From contig NZ_AP018164.1 of assembly GCF_002356315.1 (NCBI RefSeq), forward strand, positions 3,844,001 to 3,908,000: a DNA stretch of 64,000 nucleotides, in the 5' to 3' direction. The notes under the pieces are model-generated. The model ran no database searches. It was not told the DNA's origin and saw only the letters and a list, made by a program, of their open reading frames with translations. Source of the stretch: Mycobacterium shigaense. GTDB taxonomy: Bacteria; Actinomycetota; Actinomycetes; Mycobacteriales; Mycobacteriaceae. The translations under genes were made by a program, and so were the position numbers. Positions 55,414-63,240 of this stretch are shown piece after piece. Within the stretch, counting starts at the first letter, position 1. Every line of letters begins with the position of its first letter.

Positions 55414-57083
55414 TGCCGTCCCCCAGCGCCGCCACCGGTAGTCCTGGGGGGCGCGCGCTGGCGGCACTGACCTGGCGCACGATTGCGGGTGCCCGGCGTG
55501 ACGCCGACCTGCTCTTCGCGGCCTTGGCGCCGGTGGGTTGCTTTCTGGGGTTCACCTTGGTGCTGGGCGGCCTCATCAACACCGGCCGGACGACCTACCC
55601 GCAATACGTCCTTCCGGTGGTTATTGTGCAGGCGATCCTGTTCGGCGCGATGACCACGGCCGATCGCGCAGCGCGAGACCGGTTGTCCGGCTTTGGCTTT
55701 CGCCTGCGCGCTCTGCCGATACCGGCAGCAGTGCCGCTGGGCGCACGGATGCTCTACTGCTTGATCCGCTCGGCGATCGCGCTGATCGCCGGCATCGCGG
55801 TCGGATCGTCGTTCGGCTTCCGGATGGCCGGTGGTGCCGGCGACGCAGCCCTCTTCGTCATCATCGTCATGGCGTTCGCGATGGCGGTGTGCCTGGGCGC
55901 CGACGCCCTCGGCTCCCGGGCCGGCTCGGTCGAATCGTCCAGCCAATTATTGCTGCTGCCCCAACTGCTGCTGGTCCTGCTGTCTACCGGCATCGCTCCT
56001 GCGGATGCGTTTCCGCAATGGCTGGGCGCTTTCGTTCGCTACCAGCCGGTCTCGCAGGTCACCGAAACGTTGCGGGGTCTCGCCGACGGTCGCGTCACGG
56101 GTGCGGGCCTGACGATGACGGGGGTGTGGTGCCTCGCGTTGCTGATCCTGTTCGGCGGCCTGGCGGTGCGGATGCAGCGACGCTACGGCGCAGGGCTTTC
56201 GGGCTCCGCGCCGCCCGGCGATCCGGCACCCCCCGCCGCCGACGCATGCGCGGGCCCGCGGGTGACGGCGAATCTACCGCCCCACCCAGAAATTCCGAGC
56301 CAAACATCGCTGCGGGCATTTGTCACCCACAGCGGATTGGAGGCGGGACGCCTACTGCGCCGTTGGCGGCGCGACCCGGTCGTCGCCGTGCAGGCGCTGC
56401 TGTTTCCCACCCTGCTGCTCGTCGTCTACAAGCTGCTGATCGGCAAGGCCGTGCTCGCCGTCACCGGGCACGACAGCCTCTACGGCCTGGTGCCGATGTG
56501 CGCGGTCGTCGGTGCGATCTTCGGTACCCTCGGCGCCGGACTTGCCTTGCCGGCAGAGCGGGAGTCCGGCCTGCTGGCAAAGTTGTGGGTGCTGCCCGTC
56601 CATCGTGCGAGCGCGCTGGCGGGTCGGCTCATCGCCGAGGCCACCCGCGCCACGGCGTCGGCGATCGTGCTCACGGTATTGGGGATCGCGCTGGGCTTGC
56701 GATTCACCTACGGCTGGATCGGACTGCCGGCCTTTGTGTTGCTGCCCGTGGTGATTTCGGCGGGGATGGCGACGGTGGTCATCGCGATCGCCACCCGCGC
56801 GGACGGCAAGGCGATGGTGACGTGGCTGGGCGCGGGGTGCATCGTCTTGCTGTTCCTCAACACCGGTGTGGCGCCCGCCGAGGTGTTCCCGGGCTGGCTG
56901 CAACCGGTAGTGCGCTTTCAGCCCATCTCTCCGACGATCGAGGCGATGCGCGCGCTGGCGGCGGGCGGTCCGGTGCTGCGGCCGCTCTGGCAGGTGGCCC
57001 TGTGGACCGGCGCTCTGGTCGCGGTGTTCGCGCCGGTGGCGGTGCGCGGGTATCGCGCGGCGGCCGAAGTGGGCAGTCAGTGA
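55413..57083 (+). CDS. Fused double ABC-2-type permease (DrrB-DrrC-like), no ATPase
   Basis: A 556-residue membrane protein made of two homologous permease units. Each half has about six helices, and both end alike: TGIAPADAFPQWLGAFVRYQPVSQVTETLRGLA (first, about residues 188-220) and TGVAPAEVFPGWLQPVVRFQPISPTIEAMRALA (second, about 485-517), joined by a Pro/Ala-rich linker near 255-290. This is the ABC-2 fold of DrrB and DrrC, which export lipids such as phthiocerol dimycocerosate with the ATPase DrrA. No ATP-binding protein is encoded nearby. Coupled to both neighbours (TAATG and GTGA overlaps). Confidence 0.85.
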   Translation: MPSPSAATGSPGGRALAALTWRTIAGARRDADLLFAALAPVGCFLGFTLVLGGLINTGRTTYPQYVLPVVIVQAILFGAMTTADRAARDRLSGFGFRLRALPIPAAVPLGARMLYCLIRSAIALIAGIAVGSSFGFRMAGGAGDAALFVIIVMAFAMAVCLGADALGSRAGSVESSSQLLLLPQLLLVLLSTGIAPADAFPQWLGAFVRYQPVSQVTETLRGLADGRVTGAGLTMTGVWCLALLILFGGLAVRMQRRYGAGLSGSAPPGDPAPPAADACAGPRVTANLPPHPEIPSQTSLRAFVTHSGLEAGRLLRRWRRDPVVAVQALLFPTLLLVVYKLLIGKAVLAVTGHDSLYGLVPMCAVVGAIFGTLGAGLALPAERESGLLAKLWVLPVHRASALAGRLIAEATRATASAIVLTVLGIALGLRFTYGWIGLPAFVLLPVVISAGMATVVIAIATRADGKAMVTWLGAGCIVLLFLNTGVAPAEVFPGWLQPVVRFQPISPTIEAMRALAAGGPVLRPLWQVALWTGALVAVFAPVAVRGYRAAAEVGSQ

Positions 57084-58405
57084 CGCGGCTGGCGCTGCTG
57101 GACCAGGCCGCTTTCCTCCGGCTGCGGGCCACCGGGCAAGGCAGCACGGTGCAATGTACGTGGGTCTATGACCGCGACGTCGACATCGACCAATTACGGG
57201 CCTTCAACGCGAGTCTGGGCGCGGGCCTGCTCGGGCGGCGCATCGAGCGCTCGCCGCTGCCGTTCGGGCGCCATCGCTGGGTACTCGACCGCCGCTCGCC
57301 CGACATCGCGGTGGAACCGCGGCAGCCGCGGCGCGAGATCGGCGCGTGGATCGACCGGCGCGCCCAGGTGGGCGTCGACCCCGAGCACGGCCCGACCTTT
57401 CACCTCGGCATGCTGCCGCTGGACGATGGCGGTGCCGCGGTGACCTTGGTGGCATCACACTGCGTCACCGACGGACTTGCGCTGACCGTGGCCATTTCCG
57501 ACGCGGCCGCCGGCCGCGACCGCGATCTTGGCTATCCACAAGCCAATTCACGCGGTCGGTGGCGCGCGATCCGCGAGGACCTGCTCGATGCCGTTCTCGC
57601 CCTGCCGGCGGCGCTGAAGGCACTGATCGCCACTCTCGTGATAGTGCTCAAGGCCACGTCGGACCGGCAGCCGCGGCGGCCGTTCGCCCCGGACCCGATT
57701 CACAACGGACAGGACGCATTCCAGGCGGTGACGGTCCAAACCGACTCCGTGGCATGGGAAGCGCGGGCGCGCAGGCTCAACGGAAGCAGCAACACGCTCT
57801 TCGTCGCGTTTGCGGCCCGGCTGGCCCACCGGATGGGCCGAGTGGCGCCCGACGGCCACTCCGTGACTATCGTGCTGCCGGTCAGTGACCGCACCACCGA
57901 CGACGACCGCGCCAACGCGCTGACCTCGATCACGCTGACCGTCGATGGCCGGACCATCGCCGGCGACTTGAGCGGCGCGCGTACGGAGATCAAGAAACTG
58001 CTCACGTCGCTGGAACAACAACCCAACGAATTGCTCGCCGGGCTGCCACTCATCCCGTTCACGCCACAATGGCTGGTCCGGCGCGCCGAAGGCATCGCCA
58101 TGGCGACCGCAGCACTGCCGGTCGGGTGCTCCAACCTCGGCAGTCTCGATCCCGCCATCGGCCGCATCGACGGCGCCGACGCGACCGAGGTCTCCCTGCG
58201 GCTGGCTGAGCAGGGCATCACGCGGTCCCGCATCGAGCGGGCGTACGGCCAATTGTTCTGTGGCACGGGATCGATCAATGACAGCCGGTTTCTGACGATC
58301 GTTGCCTACCAGGGCGGCGCAGCAGTATCGGTGCGCGAGCTCGCGTGTAGCGCGCTGGCCGACCTGCAGCTGTCCGGCACCAGCGGCTACGACGACCAGA
58401 CCTGA
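57080..58405 (+). CDS. Second condensation-type acyltransferase
   Basis: A 441-residue protein, GTG 57080, overlapping the permease stop by 4 bp. LLDQAAFLRLRATGQGS begins a PapA/condensation-like N-lobe; ASHCVTDGLALTVAISDAA holds the HxxxD motif (His127, Asp131). The C-lobe has RTTDDDRANALTSITLTVDG and PVGCSNLGSLDP, similar to the latch and floor regions. It differs strongly from the 54019 protein, so it is not a recent duplicate and probably adds a second acyl chain or acts on another position. Hydrophobic ALPAALKALIATLVIVLKA (about 175-193) may attach it to the membrane. Confidence 0.82.
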   Translation: MTRLALLDQAAFLRLRATGQGSTVQCTWVYDRDVDIDQLRAFNASLGAGLLGRRIERSPLPFGRHRWVLDRRSPDIAVEPRQPRREIGAWIDRRAQVGVDPEHGPTFHLGMLPLDDGGAAVTLVASHCVTDGLALTVAISDAAAGRDRDLGYPQANSRGRWRAIREDLLDAVLALPAALKALIATLVIVLKATSDRQPRRPFAPDPIHNGQDAFQAVTVQTDSVAWEARARRLNGSSNTLFVAFAARLAHRMGRVAPDGHSVTIVLPVSDRTTDDDRANALTSITLTVDGRTIAGDLSGARTEIKKLLTSLEQQPNELLAGLPLIPFTPQWLVRRAEGIAMATAALPVGCSNLGSLDPAIGRIDGADATEVSLRLAEQGITRSRIERAYGQLFCGTGSINDSRFLTIVAYQGGAAVSVRELACSALADLQLSGTSGYDDQT

Positions 58406-59655
58406 TGGTGGCCCTGGACGGCAAGGCGAACGGTCACGCGGCCCGACTGCGTTACATCGGCGTTGGCGGCGCGATCGCGGCGTGGGCCGTCGCCGTGCTG
58501 TGGTTCGCGATCAAAATCATCCCGCTCGACGCCTACTGGATCTCGTACTACACCGCCGACTACACGCACGGCTTCGTCCGTCGCGGGCTCGCCGGTGAGC
58601 TGGTCGGCTTGGTCCCGGGACACTGCTTCGGGGTTGCGCTCGGTCTGCGATGGCTCACCACGATCGTCTACCTGGGCGCCCTGGCAACGGTCACTAGCGT
58701 GGTCCTCTTCAGTGGGCACGGGTCGCAACGCAGAGTCATGGTCGCGCTGCTGATTCCGTTGCTGCCGTTCGGTGTCCCGTTCGCGGTCTTCTCCGCTCGG
58801 TCGGACCTGTTCGGCGCGACGGCCCTGGCGCTGTTCAGCTCGGCACTGGTCGTCACGCGGTCCCGTGCGGTCGCGGTCGGATGGTGCGCGACCTTCGGCG
58901 CCGCGATCGCGGCGTTGACCCTCGTGCACGAGGCGGTAGGGCTGCAGTTCGCGTTGGGCGCCGTGCTGGCGATCCTCGTCATGGGTGGCGTGCCGGAAGG
59001 CGTACGGCGGCTCGGCATCCTGCTGGCCGTGCTGCCGGGGGCTGTCACCACGGCCGTCGTCGCGGCCTTCGGTCGCCGTGACGTCGCCGCTCAACTCTGT
59101 GCGGCGGTGCCTCATCATCCGGTGCCCAATCCGTTGGCCACGGTGACCTCGCTGCCGGCGCTGGCGCACCTGGTGATCGAGGACCACCCCAGCCAGACCG
59201 ACTATCACGACTGGGTATGCCGCAACGTGACGCCCGGCTACGACTACGGAATCGCCGATGCCATCCGCACCGTCGGTCACGTCGGAATACCGGGGCTGGC
59301 CGCTTCTTTGGCCTTCGGCGTCGTTGCCGTCGCGGTGACGATGTATGGACTCGGCGCGGTTTCGGGCGTGCCGTTGCGCGCTCTTGCCGAGCCGCTGCGG
59401 GGCCGACTGGCCTGGGTCACGGCGAGCCTGCTGTTGATCATCCCCGTTTTCCTCACCGGGTTCGACTGGACCCGGTGGCTGACGATCACCGGGTTCGACA
59501 TCGCGATCGTGTTCGTCCTCTTCGCGGCGCGCAGAGCAGAGATCGAGCGGCCGCCCTCGCCACGCACGTTTCGGCTATTCGTCCTTCTCGCCATTGTTTT
59601 CGCGTTGATCCCGGTGGGTGCCGTTCCGGGCTTCGGCGGACCGCGGCTGGTGTAA
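58405..59655 (+). CDS. Polytopic membrane protein, unknown
   Basis: Not assigned to a named family. It has 416 residues and 9-11 predicted membrane helices. After the first helix comes DAYWISYYTADYTHGFVRRGLAGEL; the GFVRRGL segment is shared with other uncharacterised bacterial membrane proteins, some thought to be of the GT-C glycosyltransferase shape. A large outside loop lies at about 225-290 (QLCAAVPHHPVPNP ... DYHDWVCRNVTPGYDYG). The start shares one base with the preceding stop (TGATG). It could be a sugar transferase or flippase for the operon's lipid; this is inference. Confidence 0.8.
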   Translation: MVALDGKANGHAARLRYIGVGGAIAAWAVAVLWFAIKIIPLDAYWISYYTADYTHGFVRRGLAGELVGLVPGHCFGVALGLRWLTTIVYLGALATVTSVVLFSGHGSQRRVMVALLIPLLPFGVPFAVFSARSDLFGATALALFSSALVVTRSRAVAVGWCATFGAAIAALTLVHEAVGLQFALGAVLAILVMGGVPEGVRRLGILLAVLPGAVTTAVVAAFGRRDVAAQLCAAVPHHPVPNPLATVTSLPALAHLVIEDHPSQTDYHDWVCRNVTPGYDYGIADAIRTVGHVGIPGLAASLAFGVVAVAVTMYGLGAVSGVPLRALAEPLRGRLAWVTASLLLIIPVFLTGFDWTRWLTITGFDIAIVFVLFAARRAEIERPPSPRTFRLFVLLAIVFALIPVGAVPGFGGPRLV

Positions 59656-59700
59656 CCCGCCGGTGGGCCACCGAGCTCGTCGTGTTCCCTGTGACCGCAT

Positions 59701-60093
59701 CTAGTCGAGCCGCACGGTGACCTTCACTCGACCCTTCGGGCTGCGAGAGGCGATCGCGTGCCCGGCGCGGTCGGCCCCGCGGAAATTCAGGAGCGTGAGT
59801 TCGGAGCCGTTGCCCAGGAAATTGCGCCACCAGGTCTTGCCGTTCGGAGCGGCCACGTTGATCGTGATCACATCGCCGCGTCCGCGATAGCCGACCGGTA
59901 TCTCGATGGTCCGGCCCGAGCGTCGCCCCGTGTAGCGCACCACGACAAGACCCTGCCGCACCAGACGCCCCAGCAGGGGCGCATTGCTCAGGCGGACCGC
60001 GAACGCGTTGATGGCCCCGGCCAAGCGGTTGTCGTCGGATCCCGCGGGCATGCGGGCCACGCTACTCGGGCGGCTTTCCGTCCGCCTGATCAC
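59701..60093 (-). CDS. Deazaflavin (F420)-dependent nitroreductase-family protein
   Basis: A 130-residue split-barrel protein. VRYTGRRSGRTIEIPVGYRGRGD is the family motif (tTGRkSG...P), and WWRNFLGNGSELTLLNFRGADRAGHAIA follows in order, as in Ddn-type F420H2-dependent reductases and related fatty-acid binding forms. The start is uncertain: GTG 60093 or ATG 60051. Substrate unknown. Convergent with the membrane-protein gene and divergent from the dioxygenase. Confidence 0.85.
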   Translation of the reverse strand: MIRRTESRPSSVARMPAGSDDNRLAGAINAFAVRLSNAPLLGRLVRQGLVVVRYTGRRSGRTIEIPVGYRGRGDVITINVAAPNGKTWWRNFLGNGSELTLLNFRGADRAGHAIASRSPKGRVKVTVRLD

Positions 60094-60197
60094 AACAGGT
60101 TTCCGCAGGTCAAGTTCGCCAGGCGAAGAATCGCCGGGCCGCGACGGCCGGAACTATGTATACGCTCGACTACGCGCGTGACTGCAGAGGAGACATG

Positions 60198-61130
60198 ATG
60201 AGTGGCGATTTTCGTGTGGTGCAGCTGGGTGAGAACATCGGTGCGCGGATCGACGGCGTGCGCCTCGGCGAACTCGACGCCGAGACCGCGGCGGCCGTCA
60301 ATCACGCACTTGTGACCCACAAGGTGGTGTTCTTCCGCGGGCAACATCATCTGGATGACGACACCCAGTACGCCTTCGCGGAGAGTCTGGGCGTGCCGAC
60401 CACCCCGCATCCGACGCTTAAGTTCGCGGGAAGCCGGGTCATGCGACTGGAGTCCATCGGGGGCGGCGGCGCCAACCAGTGGCACACCGACGTGACCTTC
60501 GTCGACCGGCCACCGAAGGCCTCGATCCTGCGCGCCGTCGAGTTGCCCTCCTATGGCGGCACCACCACCTGGGCTTCCACTGTCGCCGCCTATCGCCAAC
60601 TTCCCCAACCGCTGCAGGACCTGGCGGAGGCCGTGTGGGCCGTGCACAGCAACGCGTTCGATTACGGCCAGGTCGACCCGGCCAAACTAGCTGCGGTGCA
60701 AGCCAATCCCGAAGCGCTGGTGAAGTACGCGGCCGAATTCCAATCCATTTATTTCGAAACGCATCACCCGGTGGTACGAGTGCATCCGGAAACGGGCGAG
60801 AAGGCGCTGCTGCTCGGTTCCTTCACCAAGTCCATCCTCGGGTTCAACGGGGCCGAATCACAGGCGCTGTATCGGATCTTCCAGGATCGCATCACGTGGC
60901 TGGAGAACACGATTCGGTGGAATTGGGAACTCGGCGACGTCGCCGTGTGGGACAACCGCGCCACCCAGCACTACGCGGTATCCGACTTCGGCGATCAGCC
61001 CCGGCGCATGCATCGGATCACGCTGGCGGGCGAAATCCCGGTAAGCGTCCACGGCGAGCAAAGCCGGGCGATCCAGGGCGACGCCAGCGAATACTCCATC
61101 GTCGACACGCCGAAACCGCTTGTGGCCTAA
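60198..61130 (+). CDS. TauD/TfdA-family Fe(II)/2-oxoglutarate dioxygenase
   Basis: A 310-residue enzyme; ATG 60198 is chosen as AGAGGAGA ends 4-5 bp before it. Iron ligands: His and Asp of NQWHTDVTFVDRPP (about residue 95) and His of WDNRATQHYAVSDF (about 255); the 2-oxoglutarate Arg is in QPRRMHRITLAG. It hydroxylates its substrate, often releasing sulfite from sulfonates or sulfate esters (TauD, alkylsulfatase Rv3406 type) or oxidising acyl groups. Sulfur or lipid side-chain use cannot be decided. Convergent with the thioesterase gene, 6 bp apart. Confidence 0.92.
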   Translation: MSGDFRVVQLGENIGARIDGVRLGELDAETAAAVNHALVTHKVVFFRGQHHLDDDTQYAFAESLGVPTTPHPTLKFAGSRVMRLESIGGGGANQWHTDVTFVDRPPKASILRAVELPSYGGTTTWASTVAAYRQLPQPLQDLAEAVWAVHSNAFDYGQVDPAKLAAVQANPEALVKYAAEFQSIYFETHHPVVRVHPETGEKALLLGSFTKSILGFNGAESQALYRIFQDRITWLENTIRWNWELGDVAVWDNRATQHYAVSDFGDQPRRMHRITLAGEIPVSVHGEQSRAIQGDASEYSIVDTPKPLVA

Positions 61131-61136
61131 GGGCCG

Positions 61137-61991
61137 TTAGCCCGACCGGCCGAAGTAGAGCTCCTGCGTCGCGATGCATACGAGTGCGCCGGTGTGGTTG
61201 TACATCGTCGATGTGGTCAGCCCGCGGCCGGCAACACCGCTGGACGATAGCTGATCCGACAGCACCCAGTCCGTCAGGTCGACCGGCCGGTGAAACCACA
61301 GCGCATGGTCGATGAGCGCGTTGAAGGTGCTGACGGGCGTGGCGCGCCGCATGACCAGCGCCGGCTCGACCATCGTGGTTCCGGACAAATACATCAGCAG
61401 GCAGTCGTGTAGCACCTCGTCGGGCGGTACGGACCCGTTGGGGCGCCACCACATCCGTAACCGCGGCGACGGCTCGGCCAGGTCGGCCGCGAGCCGCGGC
61501 GGCGGGTCGACGTAGCGTAGGTCGAAGGGCCGGGGCTGCACCCAATGTCCGCCCAGTTCGTCCGCATACGCCGCCAACTGCTCCTGCACCGGCGGCAGTG
61601 CGTCGGGATCGGCGACGTCGGGCCTGGGCTGGTGGTAGTCGAGCGAGGCGAATGGCTCGTTGAACGACGAGAGCGCTTCCAAGAGGATCTGGCCGTCCTG
61701 GCGGGCGGTGATCTTGCGGGTGGACAGCGCGCCGCCATCGCGGGCCCCGTCGACGTGGAGGTCGACCGGCTTGCGGGCATCCCCGGCGCGCAAGTAGTAC
61801 ACGTGCACGCTGTGCGGCCTGCGGCCGGGCACCGTGCGGCTGGCCGCCATCAGGGCCTGGGCGGCGATGTGCCCGCCGGCGATGTGATGGCCCGAATTGT
61901 CCAGCTGCGTGGCGCGGAAGTGGTAATCGTCGACGCGGCGCACGTCGAGTGTGGCGATGACGTCGGCCAGCGTCGGCCAGCGAAAACTCAC
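61137..61991 (-). CDS. Acyl-CoA thioesterase II (TesB-type double hotdog)
   Basis: A 284-residue protein with GTG start 61991 behind AAAGGAT. The double hotdog is seen in SGHHIAGGHIAAQALMAASRTVPG (first domain) and NALIDHALWFHRPVDLTDW ... GRGLTTSTMYNHTGALVCIATQELYF (second), where the Asp of LIDH and Gln of ATQE match the catalytic residues of E. coli TesB. It hydrolyses acyl-CoA to free acid. It lies beside a hotdog dehydratase in divergent orientation, 127 bp apart. Confidence 0.9.
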   Translation of the reverse strand: MSFRWPTLADVIATLDVRRVDDYHFRATQLDNSGHHIAGGHIAAQALMAASRTVPGRRPHSVHVYYLRAGDARKPVDLHVDGARDGGALSTRKITARQDGQILLEALSSFNEPFASLDYHQPRPDVADPDALPPVQEQLAAYADELGGHWVQPRPFDLRYVDPPPRLAADLAEPSPRLRMWWRPNGSVPPDEVLHDCLLMYLSGTTMVEPALVMRRATPVSTFNALIDHALWFHRPVDLTDWVLSDQLSSSGVAGRGLTTSTMYNHTGALVCIATQELYFGRSG

Positions 61992-62118
61992 TCGGCAATC
62001 CTTTCGTTGCCGGCAAGCGGCAGCACGAAGTGTATCGGCATGCATCGCCGCAGTGGCGGCGCGTTACTGTGGTCCGATCGGCCCCAGTAAACAGGCCGGT
62101 AGAAAAGTTGAGCAATTT

Positions 62119-63150
62119 ATGACGGCAGCACCAGAAGCCCCGGCGCTTGAATCGCGGGTCGGCCACTACTACCAGATGGACGACACCTACATCGTCGGAC
62201 GCGAGAAGGTGCGCGAGTACGCCCGTGCCGTGCAGGACTACCACCCCGCGCACTGGGACGTGGCCGCCGCCGCCGAGCTCGGCTACTCCGGACTGGTCGC
62301 GCCGCTGACTTTCACCTCCGTCCCCGGCATGACCTGCAATCGCCGGATGTTCGAATCCGTGGTCGTCGGCTACGACACCTACCTGCAGACCGAAGAGGTC
62401 TTCGAGCAGCACCGTCCGATCGTCGCGGGCGACGAACTGCTGATCGATGTCGAGTTGACCTCGGTGCGCAGGACCGCCGGCAGAGATTTCATCACCGTCA
62501 CCAACACCTTCACCGACACCAACGGCGAGCGAGTGCACACCCTGCACACGACCGTCGTCGGGGTCACCGCCGAGGACGTCGATCCGGCGATCAAGTCGGC
62601 CGTGCCGAACATCATGATGCACGACGTGGACATCCTCGCCGTCGGCGAATCGGAGACCGGGTATGTGAAGACGGAGCGCCCCGGGGCCGACGTGCGGATC
62701 GCCGACGGCGGCGCCACCCGGACACCGGGGACCCCGGTCTTCGAGGATGTACAGGTCGGCGACGAGTTACCGGCGCGCCATGTCCGGCTGTCCCGCGGCG
62801 ACCTGGTGAATTATGCCGGCGTGGCCGGCGACGCCAACCCGATCCACTGGGACGAGGGCATCGCCAAGCTGGCCGGGCTTCCCGACGTGATCGCCCACGG
62901 GATGCTCACGATGGGCCTGGGTGCCGGATTCGCCTCCGCGTGGTCGGGTGACCCCGGGGCGGTGACCCGCTACACGATTCGGCTGTCCCAGCCCGCGATC
63001 GTCTCGGCCGCCGAGGGCGCCGACATCGAGTACAGCGGCCGGATCAAGTCGCTGGACCCGGAAACCCGCAGCGGGGTCATGCTGGTCGCCGCCAAGTCCG
63101 CCGGCCGCAAGATCTTCGGCATGGCGACCCTGAACGTCCGCTTCCGCTGA
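62119..63150 (+). CDS. Fused MaoC-type (R)-hydroxyacyl dehydratase (HadA/HadB-like halves)
   Basis: A 343-residue protein of two hotdog domains. The N-half (VGHYYQMDDTYIVGREKVREYARAVQD ... HPAHWDVAAAAELGYSGLVAPLTF) resembles the non-catalytic HadA-type subunit. The C-half has GVAGDANPIHWDEGIAKLAGLPDVIAHGMLTMG, with the Asp-x4-His catalytic dyad of R-specific hydratases, as in HadB. This is the HtdX-like or Rv0216-like single-chain version of the mycolic-acid dehydratase. It dehydrates (or hydrates) a 3-hydroxyacyl-ACP/CoA. The ribosome site is weak. Confidence 0.88.
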   Translation: MTAAPEAPALESRVGHYYQMDDTYIVGREKVREYARAVQDYHPAHWDVAAAAELGYSGLVAPLTFTSVPGMTCNRRMFESVVVGYDTYLQTEEVFEQHRPIVAGDELLIDVELTSVRRTAGRDFITVTNTFTDTNGERVHTLHTTVVGVTAEDVDPAIKSAVPNIMMHDVDILAVGESETGYVKTERPGADVRIADGGATRTPGTPVFEDVQVGDELPARHVRLSRGDLVNYAGVAGDANPIHWDEGIAKLAGLPDVIAHGMLTMGLGAGFASAWSGDPGAVTRYTIRLSQPAIVSAAEGADIEYSGRIKSLDPETRSGVMLVAAKSAGRKIFGMATLNVRFR

Positions 63151-63210
63151 GCCGCCGCGCGCCGCCCCGCGGCAACGCGGCCCGACTGTCGTGTCGTTTT
63201 TCCGCCAGTC

Positions 63211-63233
63211 TTGTCGGTGTGCGGGTGTAACTG
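63211..63233 (+). promoter_or_regulatory. RecA-NDp/PafBC-type DNA-damage promoter before alkA
   Basis: TTGTCGGTG (63211-63219), 8 bp, then TAACTG (63228-63233) fits the LexA/RecA-independent damage promoter of mycobacteria (TTGTCRGTG-N8-TANNNT) except for the last base. Transcription would start about 7 bp later, at the GTG start codon, giving a leaderless mRNA. Confidence 0.55.
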
Positions 63234-63240
63234 TGGAAGC

